A DNA stretch of 64,000 nucleotides from Laccaria trichodermophora (lineage: Eukaryota; Basidiomycota; Agaricomycetes; Agaricales; Hydnangiaceae). The stretch spans positions 310,001-374,000 of the forward strand of contig JACTVC010000001.1 of assembly GCA_018417955.1 (NCBI GenBank), written 5' to 3'. The first letter of the stretch is position 1. Each line of letters begins with the position of its first letter. Position numbers and translations under genes: made by a program. This document shows positions 36,501 through 47,281 of the stretch, piece after piece. The notes beneath the pieces were generated by a model. That model saw only the letters and a program-made list of their open reading frames with translations. It had not been told where the DNA came from and searched no databases.

Positions 36501-37453
36501 GATGAGGTGTAGGTCAATTGTTCAAATTCCAGCTTTCCCTATGGAAAAAAAGTCTGTGTGCATACCTTCTCCAAACCACTCCTCACTTCCTCTTGAACAT
36601 CCCCAGATCTGTACTTTGAATGGATGAAGAACACCAAACGCTTTGCGAGGGTAGTGCCAATGTTTGATTTGTTGCTGTGTCTTTGTCTGTAGTGGGAAGG
36701 TCACATGAGGATCTATGTGGACGACAGGAATGTATAAACATCGTGACAACAACTCATGGCTTTACTATTGCTGCCTGTGCAGAGCATCGTTTCACAAAAA
36801 GAAAGCACAACGGACATTAAATTGAGTGTGATCTATGTATCTGATGTTCAAAAATGACCTACACTTCTTCAATCGCCTAGCAACAGCTCCAGAAACACGT
36901 CACCACAGAGGCCTCATCAGGAAGTTAGCAATTTACTTTTTGGCTTTTAGCCACTTTCTAGCTTGCAACAAGCTGAAAAGCCAAAAAGCTGAAAAGCCTA
37001 TCTACTGATGTAACCGAAAATATGATGTCCTCAGTAAATCTCAACTAACACTCAAAACACCATAAGCTCTGATATTACTCCATCTCAAACCCCCTCTACC
37101 ACTCAGACCTATGTTTCCCTTCAAGTTCTCAGCTGACGAACAACCTGAGCTGTCAGATAATTGATCAGCACATGCTTGATAAGGGCAAAAGAGCACCCAC
37201 CTTGTACCCACAGTTCATGGATGGAAGAGGCATGCTACAGTGTTGATGAGTGGCGGTGGACGCTGTGTGAGGGTAGCTGCTGTGTTGTGAAGGGCAGAGT
37301 GGGTGGTAAGAAGGGAAGAGTTTAGGCTTGTGACCAGCCATTTCACACTCCGCTGCACTATGTGTGAAACAGCTGGTAACAACAAACGACATTTGACTGA
37401 GTCACGCTCTGTCACATCTGACTTAGTGAAATTTCACGCTTCGTTGCTACCAA
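36501..37453. other. no gene seen
   Basis: AT-rich unique sequence, possibly the rest of the copia LTR and old insertions. There is a short patch of AAAAGCC/GGCTTTT steps near 36940-37000, similar to one at 39380-39420. Confidence 0.4.
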
Positions 37454-37837
37454 CTACAAGTCAAACTTGCTTTCATCACCTTCACCCTCTTCCTCCTCTT
37501 CACTTGGTGCCTCGAGATCACCCTCAACATCAACATGGAATACTTCATCCATGTCAAAGGCTACATCTTCCTCTGTCAGCCTTGGTAGGGTAGGTTCTTC
37601 AAACCCATGTTCAAGCTCATTCATCAGCTCAACCAACTCTCCCTCCTGCTCCTCTTCCCCTCCCTGCTCCTCTTCCTCATCTATATTAGCCACCCTGCTT
37701 GGTTCAACTGGAGCACCTGAAGAGATGTTGAGGTCTGGACTGGCAGTGTGGATGGGGTGGGCTGTAGCTGCATTGTTATTGGTCTCATGTGGCTTCGTCG
37801 TTGAAGTCGCGCAACACCACTTTGAGTGTCCCTCCAA
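37454..37837 (-). CDS. acidic hypothetical ORF, uncertain
   Basis: A 127-aa frame that is very rich in Glu/Asp (EEEEQGGEEEQEGELVELMN and, near its end, APSEEEEEGEGDESKF). It has no recognised domain, no visible partner exons and lies between transposon remnants. It could be the tail of a decayed transposon protein or chance low-complexity sequence. I keep it only because the bias on one strand is strong. Confidence 0.25.
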   Translation of the reverse strand: MEGHSKWCCATSTTKPHETNNNAATAHPIHTASPDLNISSGAPVEPSRVANIDEEEEQGGEEEQEGELVELMNELEHGFEEPTLPRLTEEDVAFDMDEVFHVDVEGDLEAPSEEEEEGEGDESKFDL

Positions 37838-37839
37838 TT

Positions 37840-38147
37840 CTTATCCTGTGACCCCACTTCATTTGCAGTCTATCCCCATCACATCATCAAGTCATCTGCC
37901 AGCACTCCCATCAAATCGACTCACGTTAAACCTACCACAATTCCCTCCTGGCCCCTCACAATCAATGCCAGCATTCAGCCATGCTCATCAATTCTTACCC
38001 TGCTACCCCACTCCGTTCGCAGTCTACCCTCATCGCATCGTCAAGTTGTCCACCAGCGCCGCCGTCAACTCGACTCACATCAAACCAGCCACAATTCCCT
38101 CCCAGCCCTTCACAATCAATGCTGGCATTCAGCCATGCTCATCCTTA
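37840..38147 (+). repeat. 154-bp tandem duplication (two units)
   Basis: Units start CTTATCCTGTGACCCC at 37840 and CTTACCCTGCTACCCC at 37994, and both end with GGCATTCAGCCATGCTCATC or close variants (CAGCATTCAGCCATGCTCAT). They differ at roughly one base in eight. The units are C-rich on the plus strand. Confidence 0.75.
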
Positions 38148-39454
38148 CCAGCAGCTCACCCCACCTTTTCATAATCCATATGAACATCTTTTATATCATT
38201 CACATCCTTCCTCGCACCAAGGCTATCCCCCCATTCCCCCACTTCCCCCACAACACTCCAACAAGGCCCCAATCTGCATTTGTAGGAGGCCCGAGTTCTC
38301 TGCATTCAGAAACTATATACCTGTCAGCCCCTCCCCCTCTCAGATACCTTGTAGCACCTTACCATTGTCTACTCCCCATCCCTGCAACCCCAGTACTTAA
38401 GTTTCACTAGATTTTGAAAAAAAAAAACACCTTTATGAACCTATCTAATATTAATCTATGGCCTTCAAAACATCAAAAAATTCAATCGTGAAATGTACGA
38501 TTTTTGATGTGTTGAGGCTGAATTTTTTCTAAGGCAGCGTCATGCTAGGGGGAACCCCTTGGAATCGCATTTGTTCTGCCCAGTCCTTACACGGTACCCT
38601 TGCCTTTCACACTCTGCCTCCTATTTTTGGTAGTAGTTGGTGTTGTTGTGGTAAATGTTGGTGCTGTTTGCCAGTAGTATGAAAAGGGAAGGGTCCACGT
38701 AAGGTACTGGTCGCAAGTCTAGGAAGAGTTGATGTTTGGTTGACATGGCAGTTCAACACATCAACATTCCAATCAATACAGCCAAACACCAACTTGAACC
38801 GCCACGTCAACATTCCATTCTTCAACTCCCCATCTACCAGAGTCTACCAGCCTTCCTGCATGTGTCCCTCACTCGGTCTGCATCTACTATTTGGGTGCCT
38901 GTGCATCTACTGAAACCATCATGTGCAGTCACATCGCCTTTCGGACACTTACTGGGTCTCGCTTGGGTCTTGCAGATGAATCGTGGCTTTGCCCCCAGGT
39001 TTTGAAGGTGAACTGATGTGTTATTCCATGTCCTTGAATTCCCCTATTACTTACTCCTTTAATCTTGATCTCACCGTGGCCTGTTGGTGGCTTCACAGCA
39101 TGTGGTTTCACAAGACGTTGCCTCCCTGCATTCTACAAAACCAGGTGTGTCTACCTTTTCAACCTATCATTCTGACATTGATTGTTTTCTTGTACTTTTT
39201 AGTTTTCTCTGGGTTAAGTAGTTCTCTGTGATGTTGGGTAGATTATGCAGTTTAGTAAATTTGCACTTTGTATACTTAGCCACTATTTTTTCGCTTGGAT
39301 TGTTCTTTTTAGCACTTTTTCTTGCTTTTTTGACATTTTGGTTTGTTTGGCAATAGCCGCTTTTTGGAAAATTGGGCTGGGCTTTTTAGCTTGCGGCTTT
39401 TCTGCCTTTTTCCGCTTGTAGCCACTTGCACAAGTCTAATCGAATGAGGGGCGC
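38148..39454. other. no gene seen
   Basis: C-rich sequence gives way to an AT-rich stretch with an A-tract near 38417. No gene or element end is supported before the B2 repeat. Confidence 0.4.
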
Positions 39455-39505
39455 GGCGCGCCTGGAGAACCCGCTAAGATGTCCATTTTGTAGTACCGAT
39501 ATCCT
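39455..39505 (-). repeat. split direct repeat B2 (outer end)
   Basis: Copy of B1 at the outer 3' end of the element (minus orientation). The flank CTAATCGAATGAGGG left of it also occurs between A2 and B1, so the repeat unit may extend farther. Confidence 0.8.
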
Positions 39506-39547
39506 ACATAATACATGCCACAAGAAAGAGAGGGAGCAGGAGGGTGG

Positions 39548-39814
39548 GTAAGCGCGAGCGAGAGCGATGTGGCTAAATATCTCGAGTGGGGAAAGAGGGA
39601 GGAAGGAAGAGACAGAAATGTGCAATGTATGTAAATACTCCTCGTGGAGCTGGATCGCTGGTCTCCGAGGTGAGACCAGGTCATCTCAGGGAGAGGAGAT
39701 GTGGTTTCGTCCCCAGATGCCCATGCGCCTCGTCATCTCGGGGAGAGGAGATGCAGTTTCGTCCCCAGGCACCCGTGTGCCTCGATTAGACTATAGTAAA
39801 CTAATTTTAAACTC
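39548..39814 (-). repeat. split direct repeat A2
   Basis: Second copy of the 267-bp A repeat, on the recombinase side, between B1 and B2. A short box TCTCGGGGAGAGGAGATG occurs twice or more inside each A copy. Confidence 0.85.
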
Positions 39815-39894
39815 AACTAATCGAATGAGGGTGAAGAGAGTTCGAAACCTTATATAGATGTAAATAGGCAAACACAGAGTTCACCAGGCACGCC

Positions 39895-39945
39895 GCGCGC
39901 CTGGAGAACCCGCTAAGATGTCCATTTTGTAGTACCGATGTCCTA
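39895..39945 (-). repeat. split direct repeat B1
   Basis: A 51-bp repeat with core CTGGAGAACCCGCTAAGATG followed by TCCATTTTGTAGTACCGAT. It lies just past the recombinase ORF and matches B2 at 39455-39505. Confidence 0.85.
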
Positions 39946-40133
39946 TTATACCTATTGAAAGTGTTAGAAAGGGAGGGAAGGGAGGGATAAGTGGAGTGAA
40001 AATGTAAGAAGTTGAGTGAAGTGGAAGATGGAGGGATGTTTGTAAGGTGCCGGAAAATGGAAGGATGTTGAGGTAAGTGTCCGAGAATACTACAAAGTCA
40101 GTATAAAAATAAGAGAAATACATGAAAAAATTG

Positions 40134-41072
40134 TCAAATGGATGCAGGTTGGTGAGCGGGTCGACCAAAGAGCATAGCTTGGAGAAGGACAGGATTCTTT
40201 CTGATGTAGATCTTGAAAGTATCCATTGCCCAACGTCCTGTGGCTTGGATGATTTCAGGTGAAACACCAGCTTCAGCTAAGGAGGTGGCACCTCTGGCAT
40301 GCATTGATTGCCCTGCAATGTCAGAGGGGAAAAAACGGCGAAGTTTCTTGATGAACCAGGAACGTGTTGGCACAAAGCCAGACTTACATAACCACAATTC
40401 AGGCTTGAGGGGGTGGAGATTGTCTCGCGAGGTGAGATATGATAGGAGAAAGTTGTGTGGGTTGGATGGGAGGTTTGTTTTTTGAATCAAGATAGTATTC
40501 CCCTCAAAAAAGCGGTCGGCCTTATGGCCAGGCAGCAAGAAAGAGTAGGATGTTGGTGATATTTTGACGGTATGCTGTAGAGTGACTTTACGGTAGTCAC
40601 GAGAGTCAACTCTATCAGGGAACGTCAACTTGCCAAGTCGCAAGAGACCATGAAATCCAGTGAGTAAGATGGCGAGGAACAATCTCTCATCGTGATCAAG
40701 GGAGGTCCCGATATGGGATATTACGGTCTCCAAATCAGTTTTTGATAAAGGTTGTTTGCGGTGGATGGGCATTCCAAAGCGACGTCGGCATCCAGCAAGA
40801 GTTCGAGAAACTAAAATGCTCCCTCACCACTTCCGGATATCGGGGAAGAAAGGCTCCAGTTGATTGCAAATCCCAGAGAGATATGAATTGACTGAGTCAG
40901 GTTTGATATGGGTTGACATATATACAATGAAGAAGCTGAAGGTTTCTTCAGTAGGTTCTATTGGGAAATTGTGGATTTTGCAGAATGTAAGGTATGAATT
41001 AAGTGCTGAGGTGTAGGTAAGGTGAGTTGAGTTGTTGATAGCGAGCCCCAAAGCAATAGACCACTCATGCAC
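40134..41072 (-). pseudogene. tyrosine recombinase of the Ngaro-type element, one in-frame stop
   Basis: The N-terminal core-binding domain (LTYTSALNSYLTFCKIHNFP, VNSYLSGICNQLEPFFPDIR) runs into a TGA at 40826-40824 after KW. The same frame then continues without break: GSILVSRTLAGCRRRFG, the catalytic domain with HGLLRLGKLTFPD (first Arg), SMHARGATSLAEAGVSPEII (His/Arg box), ATGRWAMDTFKIYIRKNP (Trp and nucleophile Tyr). The enzyme would insert the circular element DNA by Tyr-mediated strand exchange. A single substitution explains the break, so inactivation is recent, or the stop is read through. Confidence 0.8.
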
Positions 41073-41228
41073 GAGACGATCTAATGTCCACGGCTCTCAA
41101 TTGGGTTGACGAGAGCCGCATGAGATGTTGATCATTTTAGGATTACCCCCAGCTGAACTCGAGGGGGCTGAATAAGGTTGTGGACAGGAGACCTGGCAAA
41201 CACGTGTGGGAGCCAAAAACAGGAAAAA

Positions 41229-42506
41229 TCAAGTTGGACAATCAGGGCGCTTGTGTCCGGATTTGGTGCATTTGGTGCAAACGTGGAGTCGGCAACACTG
41301 AGTAGCCTCAAGCATGCATAACCCCTCGTTCCAGCGGTTGCATGGTTCAGATATCTTCTTCCAGGAGTTTGAATTGGGTATATTGATGGTGAGAGATGCC
41401 CATTGAACAACAGCGGCACCAATCGAGTCCATGTGGGTTGATCTGAGATCTGAGAATTTGTTGAAGTCTGTGAGCTCCAAGTCCCGACAAGCACCAACGC
41501 AGTGCCGAACAGCTTTGTCGAAAAGGATAACACGATCATGGAAATGGACATCAGTTGCAGCAAAGAGTCCAATGATATACTCAGCGTATTCCGCCAGCTC
41601 TCCAGCTCTGTGTGGGAAAGCAGTGGATGTCGCACGCAATGCCCTATTCCATGTGATGCTCCATTCCCCAGCTGTTGAAACTGTTTTAGTTGGGTTGACT
41701 GTTCCGAAACGTATTTCAAGATCCCCAATCTCCTCCACTTGCTCATCATTGTTGGATGTTGAGTAATAACCACTGAGGACAGCATCAAGATTGATGGCTC
41801 TTCCTGCGAGAATGTTAGTCCACTCCGAATCAGGGAATTCAGGACATGTTGGAGAATTGACAAGAGAGCGCTTCGTCCCTTTTGGATCAATCGCATAGAG
41901 CTTGAGCAACTCAAGTGTGCTTGTGAGCGATGGTGATAACATGACATGGTGAATAAAGTCGGATATGATCCAAGGATATTGAGATTCATCTGGTTTCGAA
42001 TGCTTGTTGGGTGTTTGATCATCGTCAGGATTCCCCCTTTCAGCACGACTGTCCAGTGGAGTTTGCGATCGCCGTCGACGATTACCACGCTGCTCAGCTT
42101 CTCGGAGGTGATGTTGATGATTCTCAACAATAGTGAGATAACGAGCAAATGTGTCTTCAATGGTTGAAGCAAAAGAATTGTCATTGTCCGGAATACCATC
42201 AAGCAGGTGGGTGTAAATTCTAGATAGAGCAGTCGCCTTAGAAATCCATGATGATCTAAAGTTCTCGAGGACGGAGTTGCACGAAGCAAGGACAGCATTC
42301 GCAGCCGGGAAATTCCCAGGCAAGCTTGGATCATCTCGCTCGTCGTCATCCTGTCCAGGGTTTTGGTCTTGAATCTGAGGTTGGCCTTCGTGATGTAGTT
42401 CTTGACCTCCTTGACTGTGGTTCGGACCTTCGAGTTCATTCCCAAGAGCTGACTGAGATGGACCAGAAGGATTAGGAGTATTAAGGGTATCATTGCTGGT
42501 AGACAT
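41229..42506 (-). CDS. gag-like protein of the Ngaro-type element, with zinc knuckle
   Basis: The ORF from ATG 42506 (MSTSNDTLNTPN) gives about 425 aa; the open frame continues upstream into A1 to an ATG at 42629. The N-terminus is Gln/Asp/Glu-rich, the middle is a helical region (YPWIISDFIHHVMLSPSL) that recurs in Agaricomycete elements of this sort, and the C-terminus carries CNRWNEGLC and a classic CX2CX4HX4C knuckle (CTKCTKSGHKRPDC) for nucleic acid binding. The frame is intact, in contrast to the recombinase next to it. Confidence 0.75.
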   Translation of the reverse strand: MSTSNDTLNTPNPSGPSQSALGNELEGPNHSQGGQELHHEGQPQIQDQNPGQDDDERDDPSLPGNFPAANAVLASCNSVLENFRSSWISKATALSRIYTHLLDGIPDNDNSFASTIEDTFARYLTIVENHQHHLREAEQRGNRRRRSQTPLDSRAERGNPDDDQTPNKHSKPDESQYPWIISDFIHHVMLSPSLTSTLELLKLYAIDPKGTKRSLVNSPTCPEFPDSEWTNILAGRAINLDAVLSGYYSTSNNDEQVEEIGDLEIRFGTVNPTKTVSTAGEWSITWNRALRATSTAFPHRAGELAEYAEYIIGLFAATDVHFHDRVILFDKAVRHCVGACRDLELTDFNKFSDLRSTHMDSIGAAVVQWASLTINIPNSNSWKKISEPCNRWNEGLCMLEATQCCRLHVCTKCTKSGHKRPDCPT

Positions 42507-42551
42507 AAGATAATTGAAGACTTGTCTGATGCAACCGTAGGTTGATAAGTA

Positions 42552-42818
42552 GTAAGCGCGAGCGAGAGCAATGTGGCTAAATATCTCAAGTGGGGAAAGA
42601 GGGAGGAAGGAAGAGACAGAAATGTGCAATGTATGTAAATACTCCTTGCGGAGCTGGATCGCTGGTCTCCGAGGTGAGACCAGGTCATCTCGGGGAGAGG
42701 AGATGTGGTTTCATCCCCAGACGCCTGTGCACCTCGTCATCTTGGGGAGAGGAGATGCAGTTTCGTCCCCAGGCACCCATGTGCCTCGATTAGACTATAG
42801 TAAACTAATTTTAAACTC
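42552..42818 (-). repeat. split direct repeat A1
   Basis: A 267-bp repeat with the same length as A2 and few differences. It begins (plus strand) GTAAGCGCGAGCGAGAGC and ends CTAATTTTAAACTC. It contains the upstream part of an open frame that runs into the gag-like ORF. Confidence 0.85.
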
Positions 42819-44496
42819 GACGAAAAAAGTAAAGTGTGAAAGTACTGATGCTCAACAGGTGAAAATACAAAACTAAATTTATTATGCAAGAAACCCCGTG
42901 CAAAAATAATTGAGTTGTCACTGTCACGGTGACGATCGGGTAAACAGGTGGAGTACCCCCAACAAACGCCGGCTTTGCTGAGGCAGAGGACAAAGCGTCG
43001 AATTCTGCAAAAAATCGGCGTGGCATTGAAGACGACGACCGAGATCTGGAGGTAGTGTCCACTTCGTCCAAATTCAGCTTGAGGACGGACTGGATTCAGT
43101 TGATGAGCCCCAGTCAAAAATGACTCAGGTTATTCCGAGGTAGATCTGATTGCCTAGAATTGAAGCGATGTAAGCAAGATGTAAGGTGTCATTTTATCGA
43201 TGGAATTCTATACAAATAGATTTGAGTTCGATCCAACTCGATATTACACGATGTAAGCCATGTATGCAGTGCGGTTTTTAGTGTGGGTCAGCCTTGCAAA
43301 TCGCCTGAAATATATCTAACTCGATTGATGCTCACACAAGCCAAGCAAATCGACCACAGTCACTGTGACTCGGCCTGATCGGAGTTGATTTTCACTGGGG
43401 ATGAGCACCGTGGGAAACGCTCCAAAACCTAGCCAAAATACTTGTATTGATGTGTACATGATGATGTACTATCTTCAATAACAATATGAGGACCATCGAC
43501 GCCGCCCTGGAACGATGATCTAGAAAAGTGCAGGATACACCTGTAGTTGACCATTCAACCGCCCTACCAAATCTCGACCTTCAATTCCAGTTCAGCCGCA
43601 CCCCACGAGGCACTAAGCCCCCTCGCGTTCTCAGGCGCTTTCCGTGTGACGGGGTGACGCCGTCCCAGCTCGGCGTCACCGCTCGACACCTTATGTCAGC
43701 CACTCCCTCCGGCCCTCGTCACAAGCGCTCTCTGCGTTTCCTCCTCCGGCCTGGCTCCACCTCGTCACCACGCTTTGGCTGGTGGCTGCCCGTCGTCGTC
43801 ACATCGCTTTGGCGTGGGGCGGGCCACCTGACTCGCCGTTCCCGCTCCTTCGTCCCTCTTTGCCTCATCCTCACGACCCTCTTCTTTCGCATCCAAGCTG
43901 CGCGCTCCACCATTTCCTTGCTCGTGTCCTAGATTCCGTCCCCAGTCCTGCGTCCTCTTTGCCTTACCCCCACGCCCATCTTCTTTCGCAACCCCCATCT
44001 TCTTTCGCATCCAAGTTGCCTGCTCAAGCATTTTCTTGCTCTAGATTCAACACATCCACTTTTCGATTTGCCCCCTAGCCGCCTTCTGGTTCCTCCACCC
44101 TAGCAATCGCGTGCTCTGGTCCTCATGCTTGCCAAGCCTTCTTGATGTTTGGAAGGCCAGAATTTTAGCATTGGGAGCGTTTGGAAGGAATTGCGAGCTA
44201 CCAGTAGATATATCTTATGCTATATATGTAGTCATTTCAATAAATAGCTGCATTCCAAGATTTGTGATCTCTCCGGCCAATTGGATACACGTCGATACAT
44301 TGGTTTACATACATTCAACTAGTGTCAGACCCAACAAAGACTATTCATTGAGTCATCCTTAGTGAATTTTAAAAGTTCAATACTTCCCGTTGTCGTGAAC
44401 TCTCTCTCTTGACTACTTCGTAGACACTTACAGAGTTGTGTTTTAACATACCGTAGCCTAAAGCCTAAAAAATGCTGCATTGCTACCCCGACTTCC
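42819..44496. other. no gene seen
   Basis: About 1.7 kb without a supported gene. Near 43860-44045 the motif CTTCTTTCGCATCCAAG with TGCTC is repeated imperfectly. The long plus-strand frame at 43528-43932 is Arg/Ser/Pro-rich and unlike any family I know. Confidence 0.45.
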
Positions 44497-47119
44497 TTAG
44501 TCAGTGATGTAGATAATGTCCGAATTGCCATCGGAATCAGTACCCTTGTGGTTGCTGCGTTGAGCGGCCATTGCAGAGGATTCAGCATGTGCACTCAAGT
44601 CCTCAACGGTGAGGTCGATGACAGGAGGGAAAAGGTGGTAGTGGCTGGAACCTGTTTTGATTTCGCTCGAGTCCTCGCTTGTGAGATCAATGATTGGATT
44701 TGTAGGTAGCCCATCTTCTATTTCCTCAAAGTCGGGCATGTCCAGAACCAAAGACTGCTGGGGCGGCTCGGTTGGCATTCGGGGAGGTAAAGGGACTGGC
44801 AGGAACAGGGGAAGGTCAACGATTGGAGACTCCCTGCCGGTGGGTGGAATAGTATCCATCGTGGGTGCGTCCAACTTTGCATCATGCCTAGTGATGTGCC
44901 GGCCTGGCCTGAAAGCCGCAAGCCAGCCCAAGCCGAGCCTTCTGAGGCCAAGCTCTGTGAAGCCGTCGCAGGGCTTGGTGTGGCCTGCGGCTCAGGCTTC
45001 ACTTCTTCAAAGCCCTGAGCCGCGGCTCAGGCCATGGCTTTGTGCAGCTGATAATTAGGTGTATAAACAACCTCTACAGTGAAAAAAAAAAAAGACTGAG
45101 CTCACATTGCCTGTCCTCGAGAATCACATCAGAATTGACAGGTAACACCGCCAACAAAAATCAATTGATGATCGATTTACCTGCTTGAATCGCACCACGT
45201 GAGCACTTTGGACTATCCCGCAAATCCAATCTCACCATATTCTGACAGTTCTTGCATATTGACTCATTTCAAGCTAAGTTGCAAAATTCAATGACATAAA
45301 ATGCATATTAACTCATATACCAGCTTTTCTTCTTACTCCTTGCTTACAGGCCGCGGCCTAAGCCCGAGCCACAGACGGCTTTGGCTGGCTTGGGCCCAGG
45401 GCTCGGGCTCGAGAAATCTCAAGCCCGAGCTCTCAAAAGCCAGGCCAAAGCCACGGCTTCCAGGCCAAGCCGGGCCGTCACATCACTAATCATGCCGTTT
45501 AACTGTCCTTTTTGCTTTGGCTTTTTTCACAGTCACAGGAACCACGTTGTCTGGAAATAGAGTGGTTGGAACCCAAACCTTCAGGATGTTTTCTCCCTCT
45601 ATTTTGTAACGGAAGCCCATTAACTCAACAAAGTTCGCAGTAGAAATCCTAACACGATACCAAGAACTAATATCCGACTGACGTCGGGTCTGGCGCTGCT
45701 TCAGTTGAAGTTCCAGGATCGTGGCGTTCATGTTATCTGTTCGCATCATGTGAATGCCTGGATCATATAGCACCCAGCGCTGCAACGAAAAAAAATTAGT
45801 TGCTGGGGCTTGAATGGGCGATGATACTTCTTACGGAAATAAGCATTTGAAGAAATACGCCCTCCCAAACGTTTGAATGGAACGTTTTATAAAGAGCGGT
45901 CGCATCCGTCCAGCCAAGGTATTTAGCCCCAAATGATGCGAGCTTGTTGATGCGAATCTCGCGAGGTTTCCAATCCTGGCTGGATGGGAATGATGTGCTC
46001 GTCTCGGGTTGGACATAGAATTTGATGATATTCAAGGGCGGAAATTCGGGAGGGATAGTGGCTGCAAGTCCTGGCCGACACGATGGAAGGAAGCCCTGGC
46101 TGTTTGAAACCAGTTCGTTGCGGATACGGGCTACCCACGCTACCAAAAATCCAGGTAGATTCACATCATCCAAGGTGTTGAAGGCTGTGAGAAGCTCATC
46201 TCCAAAGCTGCATTTGGCGAGCCCAAGAGCAGTGAGCTCCCCACAACCTTCCAACCCTGCTGCATAATCACCGCCAGAAAGCAAGGCGAACAATAGAAGT
46301 CCACCAAGTGTCAACCCCTCAGTTCCTTCAATAGTGTCTGCAGTGTATAGGCCAATCTCGTCAGGGCTTTCGGTAGGTTTATTCTTTACGGACGTGCTAA
46401 ACAAGACATGTTACAATGACGGTGAAGTAAACAGTGATTGAGTCATCATACCTTCGCAACACGCATAAGCCTCCGAATACAAAGGCGTCGCCATCTGTGG
46501 TAAAAATTAGGTCTATCATTCCTTGAGAGTTTAGTTTTGCGAGCTCGGCTTCTGCCTCTCCAGGAGCCTGATAAACTTGTTCGAGAAGAATTTTATGAAC
46601 CAGCAGTGGGGCACTTGCCTGATGAACGTGGAATCCAAAGCACTCAATGAGGGTTTTGCATGGGCCAACCCACGACGGTGTAGTTGAACCATTCACGACC
46701 TTACCCCGCTTGACAGTAGGGCGATTCGGACCATCGAAAACGAAAATCCAAGTAATTGGGCTTCGTAGAAACTTGCAAAGTTTGAAAAAAAAAATCTGGA
46801 GGTGTCCAGGACCATGAACGTGGCCGTTTGCATGCACTGCGGCAATACATTGGGACATAATGGCACTATTAACCCAGTCATGATGAGAGGTTAGAAATAA
46901 GTTGTAAGAAATAATTGTCTAGTACCCACTCTGTGTCGACACCAATAAGTAAAGTGTGGTGTCCTCGTGAGTTGCGCTCGTAACCTTCAATCACAGCAAG
47001 GTCTTGCAAAGTGGTCACTTGTTCAGCAGCTTGTATACACTGTAAAACGAGTTGATGTCAAACTTTCCTGCAAAGAGTAGAGAGTCTTTCCAAACCTGCC
47101 ATAAGCCGTGGACACCCAT
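44497..47119 (-). pseudogene. GEN1/XPG-like structure-specific nuclease gene, split by a hAT MITE
   Basis: Exons 47119-47096, 47039-46930, 46865-46619, 46567-46452, 46396-45835 and 45779-45489 give the XPG core. It has MGVHGLWQ, LIGVDTDAIMS, TWIFVFDGPNRPTVKRG, the acidic box APGEAEAELAKLN, TTDGDAFVFGG and SGGDYAAGLEGCG, all catalytic acids present. It should cut branched DNA in the nucleus. The intron 46618-46571 is GC-AG. A 600-bp MITE is inserted right after KRHD and its first codon in frame is TAG. The tail beyond it (44880-44497) has NPIIDLTSEDSSE, PPVIDLTVEDLS and DIIYITD, which look like SUMO-interaction motifs. The core could still be made, without the tail. Confidence 0.82.
44889..45488. 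mobile_element. hAT-type MITE with 8-bp target duplication, inside an exon
   Basis: The ends are TAGTGATGTGCCGGCCTGG and, inverted, TAGTGATGTGACGGCCCGG, 17 of 19 matching. The 8 bases ATCATGCC flank it on both sides (44881-44888 and 45489-45496). Removing it joins KRHD to AKLDAPTMD in frame. The element is GC-rich at both ends, with many GGCTT/AAGCC steps that could fold, and carries no transposase frame. Confidence 0.9.
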
Positions 47120-47281
47120 TCTTCGAGGTCAAGCGAGAGTGAAAGAGGATGTCAGAAATGATTCAGATCCAATTTGCGTGTCTTAGAGGATCCAAGTTTG
47201 TGATTATCAAGGCATATATTGACGAGACTCGGATAACAAAACAATGATGAATAAAATACAAGGAATGACTCATAGTTTTAC

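Larger units (their letters stand above)
39455..42818 (-). mobile_element. Ngaro/DIRS-like tyrosine-recombinase retroelement with split direct repeats, lacking RT
   Basis: Read on the minus strand the order is A1 (42818-42552), gag-like ORF, tyrosine recombinase, B1 (39945-39895), A2 (39814-39548), B2 (39505-39455). A1 and A2 are 267 bp each and nearly identical; B1 and B2 are 51 bp and differ at one or two bases. This A1-ORFs-B1-A2-B2 layout is the split direct repeat of Ngaro elements. Normal Ngaros carry RT and RNase H between gag and YR; here only about 156 bp separate them, so the copy is non-autonomous or a deletion derivative. Confidence 0.75.

Noticed and set aside
37467..38410. Long plus-strand frames (235 and 194 aa) rich in Ser and Pro
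   Set aside because: They arise from the C-rich tandem repeat and from the complement of the acidic frame; no conserved motif.
43528..43932. 134-aa plus-strand frame
   Set aside because: Arg/Ser/Pro-rich with no known motif; overlapping frames on the other strand are of like length, so it looks like compositional noise.
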